Positions 1 through 6,995 of a stretch of DNA of 47,278 nt are shown piece after piece. The position numbers and the translations under genes were made by a program. Source of the stretch: Nitratiruptor sp. (lineage in GTDB: Bacteria; Campylobacterota; Campylobacteria; Campylobacterales; Nitratiruptoraceae); assembly GCA_015494535.1 (NCBI GenBank), contig WGBC01000098.1, forward strand, positions 1-47,278. The letters run 5' to 3'. The notes beneath the pieces are model-generated. The model made no database searches and was not told where the DNA came from. It was given only the letters and a program-made list of their open reading frames with translations. Within the stretch, counting starts at the first letter, position 1. Every line of letters starts with the position of its first letter.

Positions 1-1036
1 CTACTATCCCATCAATCCCTTTTCTATGCTCCAAAGCCTTGGTAATATGCACATCTTTCATCTCATGCAAAGCTTTAATTTCTTCTACATCTATTGCCAC
101 ATACTCTGCGCCGATACATGCAATGACAAACTCCCTAGTAGATGTTTTGATACGCTTTTGGGTATCTTTATGCGTAGAGACAATGCCAAAGCGATCCGTG
201 AGATGCATGAGATGCTCATGTGATAGCACCGTCACTACCCTATCCATTTGCAAAAAGCAGCAGCTCTTCTCATCCGCTTGGGAGTAGTTGATGGCATCCT
301 TTGGCACCGAAGCGATATTGAGAATCTCTCCTACGCCAATACCTATATATGCATTGTCCTTTTTAAGCACCAAAATATTCTCTATTACACTATCTGCCAC
401 CTTTAAGTATTTTGCCAAATTCATAACATACATCAATCGATTTTTAACGACGTACACCCCCTCGATAAATGGCTCGTTAGGAATGAACGCCCCTTTTTTG
501 GCATCCTCTATCACCTCCACGAACTGCACGCTATCCGCTTCAAGCCCAAAGACTTGATCACCCAAATAAAAAAGCAAAAAACTAAGCTCCTGAGCCATCT
601 CTTTTTTTGTATCAGGCTCCTCCATCAAAACCGCCGGTTTCATCGTAGGGATGTGATTGAGTTTGGCAAAGAAGCTCTCTTTGAGCACTTCCACAACCTC
701 ATCGCCATCTCGCACAAATTCAACTACATCGTCGCTGCGCACCTCTTTGAGCTCTTCAATTTTGTGAATCTCATCCACCACTATGGCAAACTCTCTGTTT
801 CCAATAGCCATAATAATGGCGTTTTTCCCTACCACATCCTTGCACTCTCCAAATCCCAAAAGCTTGTTCAAGCAGACCAAAAAATAGAGATTGCCGTTTT
901 GCTCAATCTCTCCAATCACAAATTCCGGCATCATCGATACGCTAAAGACCTCTTCAATATCCACTATCCACTTTACCAAAGATGAGGGCACCCCAAACCA
1001 ACTATTTTCAATCTGAAACGTAACGACGCTTTCCAT
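1..1036 (-). CDS. Multi-CheW-domain chemotaxis scaffold protein (3' end cut by window edge)
   Basis: Reading the minus strand from ATG at 1036 gives 345 codons open to the window edge, starting MESVVTFQIENSWFGVP. Two CheW-like repeats are visible (about residues 2-125 and 149-276), each with the 'F.(I/L)....FG(V/L)....V..' entry and a following 'FI.G(V)..V..R' type strand; a third begins near residue 301 (REFVIACIGAEYVAIDVEEI). CheW domains couple chemoreceptors to CheA in the cytoplasm; proteins with several in tandem are less usual. The start overlaps the stop of the upstream receptor gene by one base (TGATG), so the two are probably translated together. No CheA kinase or receiver part is visible before the edge, though a C-terminal extension beyond position 1 cannot be excluded (CheV-type would have a receiver). 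Domain family is by pattern recognition, not search. Confidence 0.85.
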   Translation of the reverse strand, partial: MESVVTFQIENSWFGVPSSLVKWIVDIEEVFSVSMMPEFVIGEIEQNGNLYFLVCLNKLLGFGECKDVVGKNAIIMAIGNREFAIVVDEIHKIEELKEVRSDDVVEFVRDGDEVVEVLKESFFAKLNHIPTMKPAVLMEEPDTKKEMAQELSFLLFYLGDQVFGLEADSVQFVEVIEDAKKGAFIPNEPFIEGVYVVKNRLMYVMNLAKYLKVADSVIENILVLKKDNAYIGIGVGEILNIASVPKDAINYSQADEKSCCFLQMDRVVTVLSHEHLMHLTDRFGIVSTHKDTQKRIKTSTREFVIACIGAEYVAIDVEEIKALHEMKDVHITKALEHRKGIDGIV

Positions 1037-2877
1037 CACCCTTCTCCGCGAAGCTCAACTGAGAGTTCAAAAAGCTTTTTGGCCATCATACGCATATCTT
1101 TTGCGATATCCAAGATAATCTTTGCAGCCTCTTTGGACTCTACGGCACTTGTATGCGAGAGATTGGCAGCCTCTAAGATCTGTTCGGCCGCAATTTTGCT
1201 CTGCTCCAACGCTTGCGTTACCATCTCTACGAGCCTGTTGCCCTTTTCTATGGTCTCAAGCACTAAATCCAAGTTTTTCTTGTTGTTTGCCAGCTCATAC
1301 TGAATGCGCTGCAACTTTTCATTCTCCGCTCGTTGCGTCAAGACGATGTTGTTGACCAAGACATTGATTTGATCGTTTTCCTCTTTGACTTTATCGATGA
1401 TTGCTATGACTTTATCAAGATACTCCTCTGAGTTGGTGGAGAGCTCTTTTATATCGCGGCTTACTTCGCTAAAACCGGTTCCAAATTCACCTGCTCTCAT
1501 GGCTTCAACCGAGCCATTGATAGAGAGTGCCGCAATCTGCACGATGGAGAGCTCGATTTTTCTGATCATATTGTGCAATGAGGTGATTTTGGAATTGATG
1601 AGATTGAGAATTGGCACTATCGCTTCTGACTCTTTTGTGTTGTAGAGCGCCATTTGCTGAATCTTTTTGAGATTCTCTATCACTTTGTCAAAGGCGCTCT
1701 CTATCTCTTGAACCATCTCGTAGAGCTCTTGCAGATGCGCCTTTGCCTCTTGACTTTTTGCAAGCGAATTATGCGCGACGATTTGCGCTTTTGTAGCATC
1801 CTCTTTGGCAATTTGGGCTGCCTCTTCTATCTGGCTTAAAGCTTCTACCACTTGCTCCATGGATCGCTCAAGTTCTTCGTTTGAGCTGCTTAGCTGCTCA
1901 GAAGCTGCGGCAATCTCATCGGCAATGGCGCTATCGCCTTGCTCCAACTTTTGGATGAGGTCTTCTATCATTTGCGCCGCTTCTTGGGCTTGGGAAAAAG
2001 CCTCTACCTGCTGGGCAATAGTATTGGTAATCTCGCTTACCGCGCTTGCGCTCTCCTCGGCGGCGCTTGCAATCACTTCAGCGTTTTGCTGCAGCTTTTT
2101 TACTTCTTTGGCCGTTTGCGCAACGGAGCTCACCACATCCTCAACCACCTCGATGGAGCGATCGATTTGTACCACAATCCCTTCCATATTTTGGGAACTC
2201 TCTCCCGCTAGCTGCTGGGCCTCTTGCATCGTATCTGCAAGGGCGCGCATTACTTCCTTGGCTTTGGTGATCTCATCTTGCGTGCTTTGCACTACCTCTT
2301 TGATATTTCCCACGTACTGATTTGATTTTGACGCAATGGCACGAATCTCTGAGGCCATAATGGTAAAGCTTTTGCCCTTCTCTTTGGCTCTTGCAGCCTC
2401 AATGGCGGCGTTAAGCGCTAGCAGGGAAGTCTTTTTTGCAAGTTTCGTAATAAGATCCACCGCGCTATCTATCTCTTTGGAAGAGGCAAAAAGCTCATTT
2501 GCTTTATTGACGATCTCCATGGCATAGTTTGCCGTTGCTTGCATTTTATCTCTATTTTCAAGAATGCTTTGGTTGGCCTCTTTGATAAGCGCATTGAAGC
2601 GGTTTGCTACATCAAGGATTGCCTGGCTCTCTCTTTGCAGCTCATTTGCGTTTTTTTCTATCTCATCGATTGCGCTAAGACTCTCCTCCGCCGCTCCCGC
2701 GTTCTCTTCAGCTGCAGCCGCGATTTGATCCATCGTGCCTTTAAGCTCTTCGATGGCCGCTAAACCTTCGTTGCTTTTTTCTTTGAGACTCTTTGCAATA
2801 AAAGCGATATCATTGCTTTCCAACGTCTTAGACACTTCTTCTGTTTGCGTTTTTTTGCCATATTTGATAAAGCCCAT
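1036..2877 (-). CDS. Soluble methyl-accepting chemotaxis-like protein with two hairpin tips
   Basis: A 613-residue protein beginning MGFIKYGKKTQTEE. An in-frame TTG/ATG extension to 3045 would run through tRNA-Pro, so I place the start at 2877, where AAGGAG sits 5 bases upstream. No membrane segment or signal peptide is visible, so it should be cytoplasmic. Most of the chain is heptad-rich coiled coil. A canonical MCP signalling tip is at about 143-190 (LLALNAAIEAARA...), the segment that contacts CheA/CheW. A second, degenerate tip-like segment lies at about 441-480 (SINGSVEAMRAGEFGTGF). Repeated AAAAEENAGAAEES-type patches resemble methylation helices. It is co-transcribed with the multi-CheW gene downstream, suggesting a dedicated receptor-coupler pair. 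The ligand-sensing region is unclear: there are only about 40 residues before the coil. Confidence 0.88.
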   Translation of the reverse strand: MGFIKYGKKTQTEEVSKTLESNDIAFIAKSLKEKSNEGLAAIEELKGTMDQIAAAAEENAGAAEESLSAIDEIEKNANELQRESQAILDVANRFNALIKEANQSILENRDKMQATANYAMEIVNKANELFASSKEIDSAVDLITKLAKKTSLLALNAAIEAARAKEKGKSFTIMASEIRAIASKSNQYVGNIKEVVQSTQDEITKAKEVMRALADTMQEAQQLAGESSQNMEGIVVQIDRSIEVVEDVVSSVAQTAKEVKKLQQNAEVIASAAEESASAVSEITNTIAQQVEAFSQAQEAAQMIEDLIQKLEQGDSAIADEIAAASEQLSSSNEELERSMEQVVEALSQIEEAAQIAKEDATKAQIVAHNSLAKSQEAKAHLQELYEMVQEIESAFDKVIENLKKIQQMALYNTKESEAIVPILNLINSKITSLHNMIRKIELSIVQIAALSINGSVEAMRAGEFGTGFSEVSRDIKELSTNSEEYLDKVIAIIDKVKEENDQINVLVNNIVLTQRAENEKLQRIQYELANNKKNLDLVLETIEKGNRLVEMVTQALEQSKIAAEQILEAANLSHTSAVESKEAAKIILDIAKDMRMMAKKLFELSVELRGEG

Positions 2878-2962
2878 AACAACTCCTTGCACAGACAATT
2901 CTTGTATGAAATTATCGAAATAGAAAATTATTTTTTTTAATAGTACACAAACTGCGAACATT

Positions 2963-2972
2963 ATGGTAAAAT
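2963..2972 (+). promoter_or_regulatory. Extended -10 promoter for tRNA-Pro
   Basis: ATGGTAAAAT matches TGnTAAAAT (hexamer 2967-2972). The predicted start, about 7 bases on, is near 2979, and the mature tRNA begins at 2986. It lies in the 108-bp gap upstream of the receptor gene. Confidence 0.5.
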
Positions 2973-2985
2973 TACATTTGCGTTT

Positions 2986-3063
2986 CGGGGTGTGGCGCAG
3001 CCTGGTTAGCGTGCTACCTTGGGGTGGTAGAGGTCGCGGGTTCAAATCCCGCCACTCCGACCA
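2986..3063 (+). tRNA. tRNA-Pro (GGG)
   Basis: Cloverleaf read by eye: acceptor CGGGGTG pairs with CACTCCG (one G-U), discriminator A, encoded CCA at 3061-3063. The anticodon stem is CTACC/GGTAG with loop TTGGGGT, giving anticodon GGG. The T arm GCGGG TTCAAAT CCCGC is perfect. It is 78 bases long including CCA. It lies divergently upstream of the chemoreceptor gene. Confidence 0.96.
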
Positions 3064-3100
3064 TTTCCTTGCAATTCTTCACAACTGCACAATCAAATTT

Positions 3101-3174
3101 GCCAACGTAGCTCAGCTGGCTAGAGCACCTGATTCGTAATCAGGAGGTCACGGGTTCGAGTCCCGTCGTTGGCT
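3101..3174 (+). tRNA. tRNA-Thr (CGT)
   Basis: Acceptor GCCAACG pairs with CGTTGGC and the discriminator is T; CCA is not encoded, unlike the two neighbouring tRNAs. Anticodon stem CCTGA/TCAGG carries loop TTCGTAA, so the anticodon is CGT. T arm ACGGG TTCGAGT CCCGT is perfect. It follows tRNA-Pro by 37 bases with no obvious separate promoter, so the two are probably one transcript. Confidence 0.95.
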
Positions 3175-3176
3175 TG

Positions 3177-3185
3177 TGTTATAAT
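3177..3185 (+). promoter_or_regulatory. Extended -10 promoter of mobA (leaderless layout)
   Basis: TGTTATAAT is a perfect TGnTATAAT and begins 3 bases after the tRNA-Thr discriminator. A start 7 bases past the hexamer falls on the A of the mobA ATG at 3192. No Shine-Dalgarno sequence is present before that ATG. Confidence 0.6.
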
Positions 3186-3191
3186 CCTGAT

Positions 3192-3752
3192 ATGAAATAC
3201 GATATTCCTTGCGTCATTTTTGCTGGCGGCAAAAGCAGCCGCATGGGCAAAGACAAATCGCTCTTACCTTTTCATGGCAAGTCACTCGTTCGCTACCAGT
3301 TTGATAGGCTTAGCGAAATTTTTGGCAAAGTTTTCATCTCCTCAAAAACCCCAAAATTTGACTTTGAAGCGCCCTTGATTCTTGATAGCAGTGAAATTTT
3401 CGCTCCAACGCCTGCATTTTTGGATATTTTTGAATATTTTGAAGAGTTTTTTGCCATCGCGGTGGATAGCCCTTTCGTAGACGGGGTCGTTATCGATACG
3501 CTCATACAAGCCGCCAAAGACAACCCAAAAGCGGATGCAATTATTGCCAAAACCGATTTTCCCCATCCACTCATCGGGATATATAGAAAATCGATTCTAC
3601 CCCTTATACAAAAAGCGATCCAAAACGAGAGCTACAAACTCAACGCCATTTTACGCCAAGCAGATACGAAGTTTGTAGTATTTGAAGAAGAGGAGAAGTT
3701 TTTCAATATCAATTACCCCGAGGATTTTACAAAAGCAAAAAATATGCTATAA
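3192..3752 (+). CDS. mobA: Molybdenum cofactor guanylyltransferase
   Basis: This 186-residue cytoplasmic enzyme is expected to transfer GMP from GTP to molybdopterin, making the guanine dinucleotide cofactor used by DMSO-reductase-family enzymes. The N-terminus carries the nucleotidyltransferase signature AGGKSSRMGKDKSLLPF (about residues 11-27) and a metal-binding AVDSPF segment near residue 95. Length matches the family (about 190). I start at ATG 3192, not the upstream frame at 3174, because a perfect extended -10 lies between them. The gene sits between tRNA-Thr and tRNA-Lys, away from moaC (4588), the other cofactor gene in the window. The C-terminus is short, with no MobB fusion. Confidence 0.93.
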   Translation: MKYDIPCVIFAGGKSSRMGKDKSLLPFHGKSLVRYQFDRLSEIFGKVFISSKTPKFDFEAPLILDSSEIFAPTPAFLDIFEYFEEFFAIAVDSPFVDGVVIDTLIQAAKDNPKADAIIAKTDFPHPLIGIYRKSILPLIQKAIQNESYKLNAILRQADTKFVVFEEEEKFFNINYPEDFTKAKNML

Positions 3753-3753
3753 T
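3745..3753 (+). promoter_or_regulatory. Extended -10 promoter of tRNA-Lys
   Basis: TGCTATAAT overlaps the stop codon of mobA (TAA 3750-3752). The predicted start is near 3760, 4 bases before the mature tRNA 5' end. Confidence 0.6.
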
Positions 3754-3763
3754 TTCAGCCCTT

Positions 3764-3839
3764 GACCCCTTAGCTCAGCTGGTAGAGCAACTCCCTTTTA
3801 AGGAGTGGGCCGTTGGTTCGAATCCAACAGGGGTCACCA
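3764..3839 (+). tRNA. tRNA-Lys (TTT)
   Basis: Acceptor GACCCCT pairs with AGGGGTC; discriminator A and CCA (3837-3839) are encoded. Anticodon stem ACTCC/GGAGT has loop CTTTTAA, giving TTT. T arm TTGG TTCGAAT CCAA. The last A of CCA directly abuts the stop codon of the convergent gene at 3840. Confidence 0.96.
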
Positions 3840-4295
3840 CTACTTTCGCATAAGCCTTTTCGCTTCATTCTCATCAAAGTCGTTATAAATCCTGCCCAAT
3901 ATCGCAAAATCATTGCTTGTAAAAAATCTGCTATCTCCTATGTTTTGTTGGAATTTTTGGAGGTACTCTTTTGCCTTTTGTTTATCATTCATTATCAAGT
4001 ACGCTGCACCGATATACTCGTTCGCATAATCCTCTTTCATCTTCAATGCCTTTTTACCGGCTTCGATTGCTCTCTTTGGCTCCTTTGCCAAGAGGTAATA
4101 CCATGCAGCCTTGCCATAAACCTTGGTATTATAGAGATAGTCAGCATATTGTTTGCACTCACCAATTTTACTCAAATCGCCCTTTTTGGCTACATAAAAT
4201 TCGCACTTCATCTGCGCTTTGTTGAGCGAGCATTTGGTGCAAGGCGTGGCAGCCAACAAAAATAGTGGTAAAATAGCAATGAGCAATTTTTTCAT
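3840..4295 (-). CDS. Small secreted TPR-like protein, function unknown
   Basis: A 151-residue protein starting MKKLLIAILPLFLLAAT, a clear Sec signal peptide, probably cleaved near residue 16-18. The start at 4295 is chosen because TAGGAG lies 5 bases upstream and the upstream in-frame codons (to 4328) precede the signal peptide. The mature part opens with a CTKCSLNKAQMKC cysteine cluster and then has helical pairs of TPR/Sel1 flavour (AAWYYLLAKEPKRAIEAGKKAL, ANEYIGAAYLIMNDKQKAKEYL). It is likely periplasmic, perhaps a protein-interaction module. The first cysteine near residue 20 is not in a convincing lipobox. It converges on tRNA-Lys with no gap and diverges from the Dabb gene 21 bases away. 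The precise role is unknown. Confidence 0.75.
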   Translation of the reverse strand: MKKLLIAILPLFLLAATPCTKCSLNKAQMKCEFYVAKKGDLSKIGECKQYADYLYNTKVYGKAAWYYLLAKEPKRAIEAGKKALKMKEDYANEYIGAAYLIMNDKQKAKEYLQKFQQNIGDSRFFTSNDFAILGRIYNDFDENEAKRLMRK

Positions 4296-4316
4296 ATACA
4301 CTCCTAAGGATACGCG

Positions 4317-4598
4317 ATGGTTCGACATATAGTCTTTATGAAATTTCCTGATCCAAGTTTAGCACAAATTGCTAAAGAAAAACTTTTAAGCATGCCAACG
4401 CACATTGAAGAACTGCAAGATATAGAAGTTGGAATTGACTTTAGCAGAAGCGAGAGAAGTTACGATTTAGCTCTTGTTACCACATTTAAAAACAAAGAGG
4501 ATTTAGAAAAATACCGCGTACACCCCTATCATCAAGAGATCGTCAAATGGCTCAAAGCCAACGACACCAAGACTAAGGTGGTGGATTATGAGTTCTGA
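4317..4598 (+). CDS. Dabb (stress-responsive A/B barrel) domain protein
   Basis: A 93-residue protein, [14 protein letters not shown]..., matching the dimeric alpha/beta barrel (Dabb) pattern: an N-terminal 'HIV.MKF' strand, a central '[28 protein letters not shown]' block and the closing '[10 protein letters not shown]' with its conserved histidines. Dabb proteins are small cytoplasmic dimers of mostly unproven function. TAAGGA lies 6 bases before the ATG. Its last 11 bases overlap the start of moaC, so the two are translationally coupled. That neighbour does not by itself show a role in cofactor synthesis. Confidence 0.85.
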   Translation: MVRHIVFMKFPDPSLAQIAKEKLLSMPTHIEELQDIEVGIDFSRSERSYDLALVTTFKNKEDLEKYRVHPYHQEIVKWLKANDTKTKVVDYEF

Positions 4599-5067
4599 TC
4601 TAACGCATCTAGATGAAAAAAAACGCCCCAAAATGGTGGATGTTGGCGCAAAGGATGAAACCGAGCGTATAGCGGTGGCAAGCGGCATTATCAAAATGAG
4701 CCAAGAGGCGTTTAAAGCCATCATCAATCAAACCACCAAAAAGGGTGCGGTGCTGCATACTGCAGTGATCGCTGCCATCATGGGTGCCAAGAAAACCCCC
4801 GATCTCATCCCCATGTGCCATCCCTTGATGCTTACATCCATCAACTGCGACGTGGAGGAGATCCCAGATCTTCCCGGTTTCAAACTCACCGTCACCTGCA
4901 AGCTCAAAGGGCGCACGGGCGTGGAGATGGAAGCGCTCACAGGCGTGAGCATTGGGCTTTTGACGATTTACGATATGGTCAAAGCCATCGACAAAGGAAT
5001 GGTAATTCAAAACATCCAGCTTGAGCGAAAAAGCGGAGGCAAAAGCGGAGATTTTGTAAGAGAGTGA
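4588..5067 (+). CDS. moaC: Cyclic pyranopterin monophosphate synthase
   Basis: At 159 residues this is the normal MoaC length. MoaC converts 3',8-cyclo-7,8-dihydro-GTP, made by MoaA, into cyclic pyranopterin monophosphate, an early cytoplasmic step of molybdenum cofactor synthesis. Recognisable blocks are [18 protein letters not shown] near the N-terminus, [19 protein letters not shown] (about 70-90) and the active-site region [19 protein letters not shown] (about 110-130) with [10 protein letters not shown] after it. The start ATG lies inside the end of the Dabb gene. The gene ends back-to-back (zero gap) with the convergent DUF493 gene. No moaA, moaE or moeA is in the window. Confidence 0.97.
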   Translation: MSSDLTHLDEKKRPKMVDVGAKDETERIAVASGIIKMSQEAFKAIINQTTKKGAVLHTAVIAAIMGAKKTPDLIPMCHPLMLTSINCDVEEIPDLPGFKLTVTCKLKGRTGVEMEALTGVSIGLLTIYDMVKAIDKGMVIQNIQLERKSGGKSGDFVRE

Positions 5068-5331
5068 TTAGAGCACCATCTTTATATCTTCGTGCTTTTT
5101 GAGATCTTGATAGATCTTTTCCCTCTCCTCTTCGGAATGCACCATGATATCCGCATTGAAGCTTTGATATTTGCCTCTGTTGCTCTGCTTGGAAAATGTG
5201 ATGGTTGTGGGCCGATTCGTCACGCTCTCAATCGCTTCTCGCGTCTTTTTGGCATTTTCTCCTATCACTTTGTAGCGCCAAATGGTTGGATACTCAATTT
5301 GCGCTTTGCCTAAATCTTTGATCTCTTTCAT
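5068..5331 (-). CDS. DUF493 / YbeD-like small protein
   Basis: An 87-residue protein with the DUF493 (UPF0250, YbeD) pattern: the 'IEYPTIWRYKVIGEN' opening strand, the 'TREAIESVTNRPTTITFSKQSNRGKYQSFNADIMVHSEEE' ferredoxin-like core and a terminal 'IYQDLKKHEDIKMVL'. E. coli YbeD sits in a lip/dac region and is a small cytoplasmic, ACT-like fold protein; its molecular role is not settled. A strong ribosome site (AAAGGAGG, 4 bases before ATG) supports the start at 5331. The stop codon abuts the moaC stop. Confidence 0.88.
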   Translation of the reverse strand: MKEIKDLGKAQIEYPTIWRYKVIGENAKKTREAIESVTNRPTTITFSKQSNRGKYQSFNADIMVHSEEEREKIYQDLKKHEDIKMVL

Positions 5332-5553
5332 GTTTCCTCCTTTTTTTTGTATCTTAGCAAAAAAGCAACAAACTGTATGCTACTTAAGTTACATTTAAGC
5401 TTAAAGCGATACAATACGCCTCAAGCCTTTGATAGGCGATATGCTTTACGATTCGATCCCTCCTCACCTCGCGTACGAGATTTACCCAGATGTGAACTTT
5501 GATTGAATCGTTTGATTCGCTCATCTAAGGTAAATTCCATACAAAGAGAAATA
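5332..5553. other. 222-bp gene-free leader upstream of the DEAD-box helicase
   Basis: No credible gene is seen. A possible -10 (GATACAATA) lies near 5408-5416. Downstream of it are several small perfect stems: GCCT/AGGC with inner CAA/TTG in the segment just after that -10, CTCG-CGTA-CGAG near 5471-5482, and GAATC-GTTT-GATTC near 5504-5517. Together they suggest a structured 5' untranslated region of over 100 bases. Confidence 0.4.
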
Positions 5554-6957
5554 ATGACTTTTTCACAATTTAACTTCAAACAGCCTATTATGAAGGCAAT
5601 TGAACAAGCTGGCTTCAAAGAGCCAAGCCCTATCCAAAAAGAAGCAATTCCCCATATTCTTGCCGGCAAAGACATCGTAGGCCAGGCCCACACAGGTACA
5701 GGTAAAACTGCAGCTTTCGCACTACCAATTCTCAATATGCTCGAACTCGATGGCGAAGTGGAAGCCCTTGTGATTGTTCCAACCAGAGAGCTTGCCACGC
5801 AGGTGAGCGACGAAGTGTTTAGGCTTGGTAAGTATCTTGGCATCAAAACGGCCACGGTCTATGGAGGAAGTTCCTATTCAAGGCAACTCCACCACATCGA
5901 CAACGCGGCGGTTGTGGTAGCAACGCCAGGGAGGCTTTTGGATCTGCTCAAAAGCGGCAAAATTGAGATAAACCCTCGTTTTGTAGTGCTTGATGAAGCG
6001 GATGAGATGCTTGATATGGGCTTTTTGGACGATATCAAAGAGATTTTTACCTATTTGCCGACCAACCGCCAAACACTCCTTTTTAGCGCTACGATGCCAA
6101 ACGAGATCAAAGAGCTTGCCCAGCAGATCCTGCACTCGCCAGAATTCATCTCAATCACCAAAAAAGAGGTAACCAACGCCAACATCAAACAGTTTTTCTA
6201 TGTAGTGGACGAAAGAGAGCGAGACGAAGCGCTCATTCGTTTGCTCGATTACAAAAACCCAACGAAAGCCATCATCTTTTGCAGGATGAAAGTGGAAGTA
6301 GATAGATTGACCGAATTTTTGCTAGCCCAAGGCATCAATGCCAAAGGACTCCATGGCGACATGCAACAGCGCCAAAGAGAAGAGACCATCAGAGCCTTTA
6401 AAAAAGGCAATGCAGACATCCTCATCGCTACGGACGTGGCGGCAAGGGGGCTGGATATTAGCGACGTAACGCACGTCTTCAACTACCACATTCCATTCGA
6501 TCCGGAAAGCTACGTACATAGAATCGGCAGAACCGGCAGAGCCGGACGCGAAGGAGTAGCAGTAAGCCTTGTGACTCCTCACGAATTCAAGCAGCTCCTT
6601 CGCATCCAAAAAGCGGTAGGTAGCAGCCTTATCAACAAAGAGATACCGACCTCTACCGAAGTCAAATCCAAAAAGCAAAAATCCCTCATCCAGCAAATCC
6701 TCTCGCAGGATATCACCCAAGAGGCGATCGAGCTTGTCAATCTCCTTGAGAGCGAGAACGACTTAAGCAGCGTAGCTCTTAAACTCGCTAGCATGGTCAT
6801 CCAACAGGACAAAGAGTATGGAAGTGAAAAAATTGGAAAAAGCCTCAAAGAGATTGAGCGCATGTTAGAACAAGCCAAAAGAGAGCTTAGCCGCCCAGCA
6901 AGAAGCTCTCAAAGAGGCTATAGAGGAAGAGGTGAAAGAAGGCATCGCAGAAGATAG
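5554..6957 (+). CDS. DEAD-box ATP-dependent RNA helicase
   Basis: A 467-residue RNA helicase, cytoplasmic, expected to unwind or remodel RNA (ribosome assembly, cold adaptation or mRNA decay). All motifs are intact and in order: Q motif (GFKEPSPIQ), I (AHTGTGKT), Ia (PTRELA), Ib (TPGR), II (DEAD within VVLDEADEMLDMGF), III (SAT), IV (IIFC), V (ATDVAARGLDI) and VI (HRIGRTGRAGREG). The tail is basic, ending RGYRGRGERRHRRR, an RNA-binding extension typical of DeaD/CshA/RhlE types. I start at MTFSQFNF; the longer frame to 5503 adds a stretch with no family similarity. Its 222-bp leader may be regulatory. Assigning deaD versus rhlE needs a tree. Confidence 0.95.
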   Translation: MTFSQFNFKQPIMKAIEQAGFKEPSPIQKEAIPHILAGKDIVGQAHTGTGKTAAFALPILNMLELDGEVEALVIVPTRELATQVSDEVFRLGKYLGIKTATVYGGSSYSRQLHHIDNAAVVVATPGRLLDLLKSGKIEINPRFVVLDEADEMLDMGFLDDIKEIFTYLPTNRQTLLFSATMPNEIKELAQQILHSPEFISITKKEVTNANIKQFFYVVDERERDEALIRLLDYKNPTKAIIFCRMKVEVDRLTEFLLAQGINAKGLHGDMQQRQREETIRAFKKGNADILIATDVAARGLDISDVTHVFNYHIPFDPESYVHRIGRTGRAGREGVAVSLVTPHEFKQLLRIQKAVGSSLINKEIPTSTEVKSKKQKSLIQQILSQDITQEAIELVNLLESENDLSSVALKLASMVIQQDKEYGSEKIGKSLKEIERMLEQAKRELSRPARSSQRGYRGRGERRHRRR

Positions 6958-6965
6958 TGCCAATT

Positions 6966-6974
6966 TGCTATAAT
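6966..6974 (+). promoter_or_regulatory. Extended -10 promoter upstream of the helical-protein gene
   Basis: TGCTATAAT lies 8 bases after the helicase stop. The predicted start is near 6981, giving a leader of about 15 bases with AAAGG before ATG 6996. Confidence 0.6.
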
Positions 6975-6995
6975 AGATGAAAAAAAGGTTCATCT

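Noticed and set aside
554-985. 143-residue plus-strand open frame
   Set aside because: It is antisense to the clearly coding multi-CheW gene, has no ribosome site and no recognisable domain.
1805-2320. 171-residue plus-strand frame, rich in Ser/Ala/Cys
   Set aside because: It is the antisense shadow of the coiled-coil chemoreceptor; its composition follows from the Glu/Ala-rich codons on the other strand.
2878-3045. N-terminal extension of the chemoreceptor gene to 3045
   Set aside because: It would read through tRNA-Pro and its promoter; the residues have no family likeness and a good ribosome site precedes the ATG at 2877.
3813-4265. 150-residue plus-strand frame starting inside tRNA-Lys
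   Set aside because: It begins within the tRNA and is antisense to the signal-peptide-bearing TPR-like gene.
5421-5855. 144-residue minus-strand frame over the helicase leader and start
   Set aside because: Most of it is antisense to the helicase N-terminus, with no family similarity or ribosome site.
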